Of a stretch of 64,000 nucleotides of DNA, positions 57,921 to 64,000 are shown piece by piece. The notes below the pieces were generated by a model. The model did no database searches. It was not told where the DNA came from and saw nothing but the letters and a program-made list of their open reading frames with translations. The position numbers were made by a program, and so were the translations under genes. This DNA comes from Globisporangium splendens (lineage: Eukaryota > Oomycota > Peronosporomycetes > Pythiales > Pythiaceae): contig VFIW01000003.1 of assembly GCA_006386115.1 (NCBI GenBank), positions 434,001 through 498,000 on the forward strand. The letters are read 5' to 3'. How positions within the stretch are numbered: the stretch's first letter is position 1; each line of letters opens with the position of its first letter.

Positions 57921-58304
57921 GATGCGCGAGTTCAAGAGTGCGGGGCGTGATGACGGTGGTGAAATTACTCCATTTAGTGTTTGGAAGTGTGGTCCACACA
58001 TGCACAACTGGTCGTATAAATTGTGCGGGAGCGGTATTTTGATATGGGTACACCCCTCGATATTTTTGGATGGAATAGGGGTTGGGTTTATCAAAACAAG
58101 GTGGATGCATTATTTGCTACACATTTGCAATATGAGGTGAGATGCTCGCCAAAAGGATGTCGCCTGTAGTGGACAACACTTTGGTGCAGAATGTAGCCAT
58201 TTCTCAACCCACGTGGATAGAAAAAAAAAAAGTATTTTGTTGTACATGAATGCAGCGTGGTCTTCCCCATTCGTCTCGTTCCATTGCGTTAGCAGTACCT
58301 GCGT
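57921..58304. other. spacer upstream of CHAT/NB-ARC gene
   Basis: This 384-bp spacer should contain the promoter and leader of the CHAT/NB-ARC gene and the 3' end of the upstream membrane-protein gene. A minus-strand frame continues to an ATG at 58094 in phase with the SAM exon. It would add about 58 non-domain residues, so I leave it as leader. Confidence 0.45.
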
Positions 58305-60775
58305 TTACATGCACGTGATGACCTGCTCCCAGTTGCGTTCGCTCACGTTGAACGTCCCGAGCAGCGCGAGGTTGCCGGTCTTCATCTCATACTCGTGCAG
58401 GAACCGCGCTTTCGAGTACGGATGCAACAACTTGCGCTTCAGTGGGAGCAGCTCGAACAAGTGGATGCGCGTGTGGCCAAAATTCATCGTCAAGAAGTTC
58501 CACGGATCGCTCAAAAACGCAATGTTCATGAGCACGTAGCGGTTCTCGACCTCTTTCGTGACGACGTTCGAGCCACGACGTGCCAGCCCCATTGCGTTCA
58601 GCGTCGAGGATGATGCGCCTGGTTTGGTGTTTCACTCGGTTGTGACGTGGAGCCAAGCGGACTCGGCGACACGAGGCGGAGCACGGGCGAGTAGATCTCG
58701 TTACCCCAGCACACGACCACGTAGCTCGGGTCCCAGAGGAACCCGGCCGAGTACGGTACCTCGGAGGTCGCGAAGAAGAGCGACTCCTTCGACGTGTCGC
58801 GCTTGTAGTAGCAGCGACGCATCAACTGGAGCGCGACCATCGCCGTGACGTACGCGATCGAGGTCAAGCCGAGCGCAAGGAAGTCGTTGTAGAGCCCAAA
58901 CGCGTTCATTTTCCACATATCAAGCGTCTCGGCACGAATGTACATGAACGTCGCCGCGGGCTCAACTTTATTCGTCTCCAGGATGCGCGAGTCCTGGAGT
59001 GAACTGCTGCGAAGCACAAAGCTGACGGCGACGCAGGAGATGAATGGCAGCAAGAAGCCTTTGATGCCCGGCACACCCTTGGCAGGCGTCCAGCCGCCCG
59101 ACGTCTGCACAAACACAAACATCCGCGCGATGATCGCGATGACCCAGACGTTGCGCATGCACACGGAAACCAGCTCGACCATGTCACCAAACCGGTTGGC
59201 GAAGAATTCGTTCACCGAGTGCATCTTGCTGTCGTTGATCTGGTACAGGATCACGCCGTCGATCACGTGAGCCGCCGCGTACACGAACGCGGGGATGAAA
59301 CTTCCATAGACCACGACCTGGCTCGGGATCGCAAAGAAGATCCTCGCAGCGACCTTGATGCGCACCGCAAAGTCGGGTGTTACAGCGTTCTTCGTCGCGT
59401 TCACGGCCGCGTAGCATGCCACCATCAGCGCCAGCAACCTCACGATGTTGTACACTTGCGCGAAGTAGCGCATGGTCTTGGTGATATACCGCCACTCGAT
59501 GGCGTCTGTGTGCAGCACGCCACCTTCGTACCGCACGTCGTGGATCTCGAGCGTCGTGCACGTCTTCGTCGTTAGCTTTGCGTTCAGCGGGTCCACAGTC
59601 GTCACACAGTCGCGGATGCGGTACACGACGACGACATTGTACAGTTTGTGCGTGAGCACGACAACACCGCCGAGCAGCGTCAGCGGGTCGGTCTCGGTCT
59701 CGATGATCGTCATGTCGAGCGTCTTGGTCGGGTGTGCGAGTTGCAGCGCCGCAGCCTCGCTCGAGATATCGTCCCAGATTTTGCCCACGGCGGCCCCAGC
59801 GGAGCCGTCGGGTACCAGACGCATGAAATCGGTCCAGGACTTCTCGTAGAACAGCGACCGGTCCAAATCGTCGAGGCAGATGTCCATGCCCGGGTTCGCG
59901 ATATCGAAATCGTCGAACACGGTCGCCCACGTGCTCATCCAGTACTTCTGGTCGAAGATGTAGTGCGAGAGGAAGTTGCTCGCGCCGTCGATCCAGCGCG
60001 CCTTGGTGCGGATCGCGAAGCGCACGCGCTGCGGGAGCGTGCTCAGGTACTCAAGCGTGATGACCATCGAGCCGTTGAGCGATCCGCACTGCGCGTTGGC
60101 GGCGTTGTCGTGGATCGTCGCCACGAGACTCTCGATCATCGTAAACACGGTCGCGAGCGGCAGCGTCGCGTCGCACGCATCGTCGCACTTGGACATGCAC
60201 GCCGGCCAGTGCATGTCCTCCGTGCGCTCAGCGAGGATCGCGCGCATTCCGTACGAGCTCGTCGCGTACTTGAACGCCGTCGTCGAGACGCCGTCTCCGT
60301 GGGTCGGACTCGTCAGTGTGTACATCGTCGGGTTCGAATTCGCGTTGGCCGTGCGCACGAGTGTCATGGTCGGGAGGATCGTGGGGCCGTAGTTCGAGTA
60401 CACGTTCGGCTCAATCTGCTTGAACGGCACGTCATCTACACTGGAGCCTGCGCGTAGGATGTCGGTCACAAACAGGAAGTACGCGATCAGGGTCACGACC
60501 ACTTGCACGAGCGACAGTCTCGGCGGCTCAAAGTACTCGTTGTGCATCGAGCGCAGAGCCGAGGACCTCGAGACGCCTGGACCACCGCCACCAGGAGACG
60601 GCTTAAGCGACGAGATGTCCATGCCAGTCGACTGCGCAGTGGACTGAAACCCGCCGTTGCGACCGGCTGGCTTCCCATCAGTCTCGTGCTCGCTCTCGAC
60701 GTGGCACAGCTGTCGCATTCCTGGGATCGGTGTCACAGTGTTGACCCCGCTGCCACCAGCATTTTGAGCCTGCAT
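58305..60775 (-). CDS. multi-pass membrane protein, family not named
   Basis: Two exons, complement(58305..58618, 58705..60775), 794 aa. The 86-bp intron removes the stop that would otherwise end the first frame at 725 aa and joins VVCWG-ASSSTLNAMG in frame. The reconstructed C-terminus holds IAFLSDPWNFLTMNFG and HLFELLPLKRKLLHPY. After a Gly/Ser-rich N-terminus there is one hydrophobic helix (VVVTLIAYFLFVTDIL, about 95-110). A large presumably extracellular domain of about 300 residues follows, with paired cysteines (CMSKCDDACD) and N-glycosylation sites, then five or six clustered helices. The layout resembles large families of uncharacterised oomycete transmembrane proteins. I can assign neither transport nor receptor activity. 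It is head-to-tail with POP4 upstream and the CHAT gene downstream. Confidence 0.8.
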
Positions 60776-61307
60776 TCGCTGCTTCGTCTCTCTTCGTAGC
60801 TCTTACGTCGAACGAGGAAACGCCAAATGAGGGTTGTTTGCAATGTGCGACGCGGTCGCAGTGGCTTCAAAACCCGACGTAACGGACCGCATTCATTTGG
60901 AAATAGCTTCGGATGCTGCTTCCTATATCGACACTTCACATACACACAACAATATAAACAAGAACGCGCGTGCAATGCGCTCAAGGTAGCCCAGATAGCC
61001 TCCTGAAACGGACGCACACTGCAGAACGAATTAGAATGGGACAGCACAAAGCCAACGCACCTCCAGGTTCGCCACAACGGACACAGTGCTCGTAAGTAAA
61101 CAAACCAGCAAGCAACCCAGTGCAGCACATAACACACGCACTTGTCTATTTATGCATACGGCTTTTGTTTGCTTACTTGTGCTTGTGGCTGGCTTACAAC
61201 TTTGTGCGATTCATGGGGGGCAATAAGACCCAGCCCTGTAATTCCTACCTCTTCAATAATAATCGGCTATTGTAGGTCACAACGATGAACCTAAATATAC
61301 CTCACTT
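60776..61307. other. spacer, promoter region of membrane-protein gene
   Basis: A minus-strand frame (60733-61137) overlaps the next gene's start in another phase and is Cys/Trp/Arg-rich without domains, so it is treated as chance. No gene is supported. Confidence 0.5.
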
Positions 61308-62668
61308 TCAAATCAAAAAAAAATCAAACTTTGTGCGATTGAGCAGCCAGGACCCATCGAGCAGAACGAACCGACGATCGTCGAGGGCGACGCGGAACCG
61401 AGAGCCTTGCTTCGGCAATGCTACACAAGTTCAAAGGTGCATACATATACAGAGAGAAACGTCAATGCCTGCAACCGGATGAAGAGACACACAAGCACAA
61501 GAGAGCTGCGTACTGATCACTTTGCCGGACGAGCGCGTGCAAATCTGCAACACCTGCTGCTTCTCTGCAATGACGATGCCCTCGGCACCAATGATCGTCG
61601 GGTTCTCTGATGCAATCACTGGAAACGAGGTGAGTACACAAATCATACAAGGATGGCAAGGTTAAGTGCAGCAGAGAAGCCAAGACAAGCATGCACAAGC
61701 GGTGTGGGGTGTAGTACCTTCAATGGGGCATCCTGACAGGTCCATGCTCTTGAACTTGAATTGCACCTTTGCATTGCGCGCACGATCATCCGCAGTGTCT
61801 TCACTGCGTAAAGAAACAAACGCCACGCGTAAGCCATCACTTGTGCAAACTCACACAATACACAAACGAGCGACCCACAAATCCGCGCCGATGAAGTCGC
61901 GCGCGTATCGCTGCCAGATCGCGCAGAGCTGCTCGGCATCAGCGACCTGCATGCTCTCGCCCTTTTTGATCACGTGGAGTCCGAGTTGGCGGCGCTGGCG
62001 CGCGCTCAGTCGCTTGCCCGCGTCTATGTTGACAGCATTGGCGCCATTAGCAGCAGCAGTGGGCTTCTTAATCGGATTGTCCAGCTGCAGCACTTTGTTC
62101 TTGAGCTTCTCGGCGGCCACACCCTCGGCCATCACAGAACCCAAGTACTGCTTGAGCGTCGCACGCTGCATGCTCGACTTCTTCAGCGTCGCCACCTGCG
62201 GAAGCTGCACACAAAATGAACGTTACACAGGGACGTCAAAGACACAAATACCAACACACGCCTGGTGCAAAACAGCAGACGTACCAAGGAGCAGTTCTTG
62301 AGCCCAACGGCGAGGATGTCGATGGGGAGTTTGACGTAAAGCGGATCCACTTGCGGCTTCTGGTCGCGACTGTTGCTGTTGCTGGACCCATTGCCATTGC
62401 GCTTGTCGCTCTGTTTGCTATTGCTATTGTTGCCTCCATGCTGCAGTTGGCGGTTGTTTCCGTTCGCATTTGCATTTGCAGGCTGCTGCTTTGGTTTGCG
62501 CTTGTGCAGATACGCCTGTTGGCTCGTGGCCTCCGACTCCTTCACAGCCGCCTGCGAAGTGTACTTGGACGCGGGTTTCTGCGGCTTGACGGCGAACGCG
62601 GCGTCCAGCGACGCCAGCAGGTCCATGCGCGGCCGCTTCTTCCCGCCGCCTGCAGCATCTCCAGCCAT
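61308..62668 (-). CDS. POP4: RNase P/MRP protein subunit POP4 (Rpp29)
   Basis: Five exons: complement(61308..61420, 61514..61618, 61718..61803, 61879..62204, 62285..62668), 337 aa, in frame throughout. The N-terminal third is basic and Asn/Gly-rich (MAGDAAGGGKKRPRMD, then an NSNSK-type linker). The Rpp29 core follows: LSARQRRQLGLHVIKKGE, then AIWQRYARDF, KSMDLSGCPIE, NPTIIGAEGIVIAEK and RTKFDF, matching the Sm-like barrel of eukaryotic POP4. The protein acts in nuclear RNase P and RNase MRP, processing tRNA 5' ends and pre-rRNA. The exon 2 donor was chosen as GTGGGT, giving a 75-bp intron; a GTGTAT alternative nearby would give 60 bp and five more residues. The last codons run through nine T bases, so the C-terminus is sensitive to homopolymer error. 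It is divergent from the M50B-like gene. Confidence 0.9.
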
Positions 62669-63414
62669 TGTGGCTTCCTTCCGTTTAAAGTGGCGTGACC
62701 ACCAAATGCGTCGATTGGCATTTGTACTTTCCTTGGTTCACCCATTAGCCCAATTGCTTGGGTGATGCAATTTCGGCATCTAACAAAATGGACAGCGGTA
62801 CTGCTTCACCGTGCGTCACAAGCGACACAACTTTTTTCGAGGCACAGCTGGAAGAGTTGTCACCTACCCCTCATAATACCTAAAAAGGAGGCGTTTTTAA
62901 TCATTTGTGATAATTTGACAGCAAAATAGTTGACACTCAGCGCTAAAACGGACTTTCGGATGTCTCACATGTTCGCTAAAACGAAGCTCTATTTGTATCA
63001 GTAAAGTACAGGACGAATCATGTTCCACTCTTTATGTAGTCAGCATTACTATACAAAGCGTTATAGCAGTAGTATAAATTTGTGCAAGTGAACAAGATAC
63101 GGGTATGCCATATTTAGAAATGCATTCTGCTCTCACTCACCATACTTAGAAATATCTGTTGTGCAAGGCTATTTGATGTGCACGGATAAGTACAAAGAGA
63201 GCGGTGTGAGATGACGCTCACCATCCTGCACAGTGTCTACGCAGTGGGTTCCGAGTCCAACAGCAGCATCATCAGCAGCACCGTTTTGGCTCTTCCTTCC
63301 GTGCACTCAGCAGCAGAATCCATTTATTCGCACGCAGGACGGACGCTCACAATAGAAAAGACGCCGCGCTGAGCACACCACACCGCATTGTACAAGACAA
63401 CTGCCTGAATAAGG
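62669..63414. other. divergent spacer, POP4 and M50B-like promoters
   Basis: This 746-bp AT-richer stretch between start codons should contain both promoters. No coding frame or clear motif is seen. TATA-like stretches occur (near 63070), but oomycete genes often use initiator elements, so I do not call them. Confidence 0.45.
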
Positions 63415-63940
63415 ATGGCGGACTGGAACCTCACGTGCTGCAACGACGAGCAGTACCGCTCCATCTTCCTCATCGTCTGCTACGCCGTCCTCATCTTCAA
63501 ACTGTAATGCTGTGTGTGTGTAGATATGCTGGTGCATCTCCTATATATGCGTACTCATGGACTCTCTATCTGTGTGCAACTTGCATGCTGTAGGTGGCGC
63601 GTATCGCTTCTCCACCCGTTCAAGATCTTGTACGTTGGGTCTCTTCTGTTGTTGCTCATATGCGTCGTCATAATGCGCATTGATCCGCTCATTCAACGTG
63701 TTCTTGTGCTGCTGGTCATACAGAACGGTGTTCCTGCACGAGCTTGGCCATGCGACGGCGGCATGGCTCACGTGCGGCAAGGTCAGTTCGTTTTGATGGC
63801 CTTTATTGCCCAACGAGCCTGAACTGACGCAAGAGAACCATTTAACTGCTCTCATCCAGGTCAAAGGAATGGAGGTGCACCCAGACGAAGGCGGCGTGAC
63901 TAAGACCGTCGGCGGACTCGCGTGGATCATCCTGCCAGCG
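63415..63940 (+). CDS. M50B-like zinc metallopeptidase, partial at window edge
   Basis: Four exons are visible: 63415..63503, 63594..63629, 63724..63781 and 63860..63940, in frame (88 residues). A GT at 63941 opens the next intron and the rest lies outside the window. The start is MADWNLTCCNDEQYRS, followed by a hydrophobic helix (IFLIVCYAVLIF). HELGHATAAWLTCGK carries the HExxH zinc motif in a membrane-embedded setting. VKGMEVHPDEGGVTKTVGG matches the conserved segment after the active site in the M50B-like family (intramembrane or membrane-associated peptidases found in plants, fungi and bacteria). More membrane helices would follow. The substrate is unknown. The small exons (36 and 58 nt) are defined only by frame and splice sites. 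Confidence 0.85.
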
Positions 63941-64000
63941 GTTAGTTCCGAGTCAAATCCCTGCATGACATACCTTGCTTATTTCTTCGTGTGTCTGCGC

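Noticed and set aside
1..64000. Mobile elements, CRISPR arrays, tRNA or rRNA genes
   Set aside because: I looked on both strands and saw no transposase, reverse transcriptase, long terminal repeats, spaced repeat arrays, tRNA cloverleaf boxes or rRNA-like sequence. This was by eye, so weak cases may be missed.

Overview
The window reads as nuclear DNA of an oomycete (water mould, Stramenopila). The evidence is a tandem pair of very large 1,3-beta-glucan (callose-type) synthases with an MIT-like N-terminus, a tyrosinase-like secreted protein, an NPC1-type sterol transporter, and compact genes with short GT-AG introns of about 75-115 bp that can be placed by reading frame. I cannot assign the order (Saprolegniales, Pythiales or Peronosporales) from sequence alone. 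I see no bacterial, viral, transposon, tRNA, rRNA or CRISPR features.

Layout, left to right: a 3049-aa GRIP-domain golgin (minus, 963-10581); an unrecognised minus-strand gene (11148-13034); a degenerate secreted tyrosinase-like protein (plus, 13202-14856); a TFIIIC WD40 subunit with three C-terminal ubiquitin-interacting motifs (plus, 15120-19269); an intronless NPC1-like protein (plus, 20982-25742); a putatively acylated RING-CH protein (plus, 26486-27245); a TBC1D20-type Rab GAP (minus, 27718-29562); two tandem glucan synthases (plus, 31296-37519 and 39252-45442); a PA-ankyrin-SAPS-PH protein (minus, 45672-50960); a SAM-CHAT-NB-ARC-TPR-KH protein (minus, 51705-57920); a multi-pass membrane protein (minus, 58305-60775); the RNase P/MRP subunit POP4 (minus, 61308-62668); and the start of an M50B-like peptidase (plus, 63415 to the window edge).

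Most multi-exon models were rebuilt by hand from intron phase and domain continuity. Every join given is in frame, apart from the first glucan synthase, which lacks two single T bases relative to its paralogue near the start of exon 2.

The most interesting locus is 51705-57920. It encodes one 1691-aa protein joining a SAM domain, a caspase-like CHAT protease domain with its His and Cys, an NB-ARC switch, TPRs and a KH RNA-binding domain. That is an NLR/STAND-like layout with a possible protease output. Its downstream neighbour on the same strand is another unusual modular protein, a PP6/SIT4-type SAPS regulatory domain preceded by a myristoylation motif, a PA domain and six ankyrin repeats, each repeat in its own exon. 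The other recognisable genes serve trafficking (golgin, TBC1D20, NPC1), wall synthesis (the glucan synthases), RNA polymerase III transcription and tRNA processing. They look like ordinary genomic neighbours rather than one pathway.
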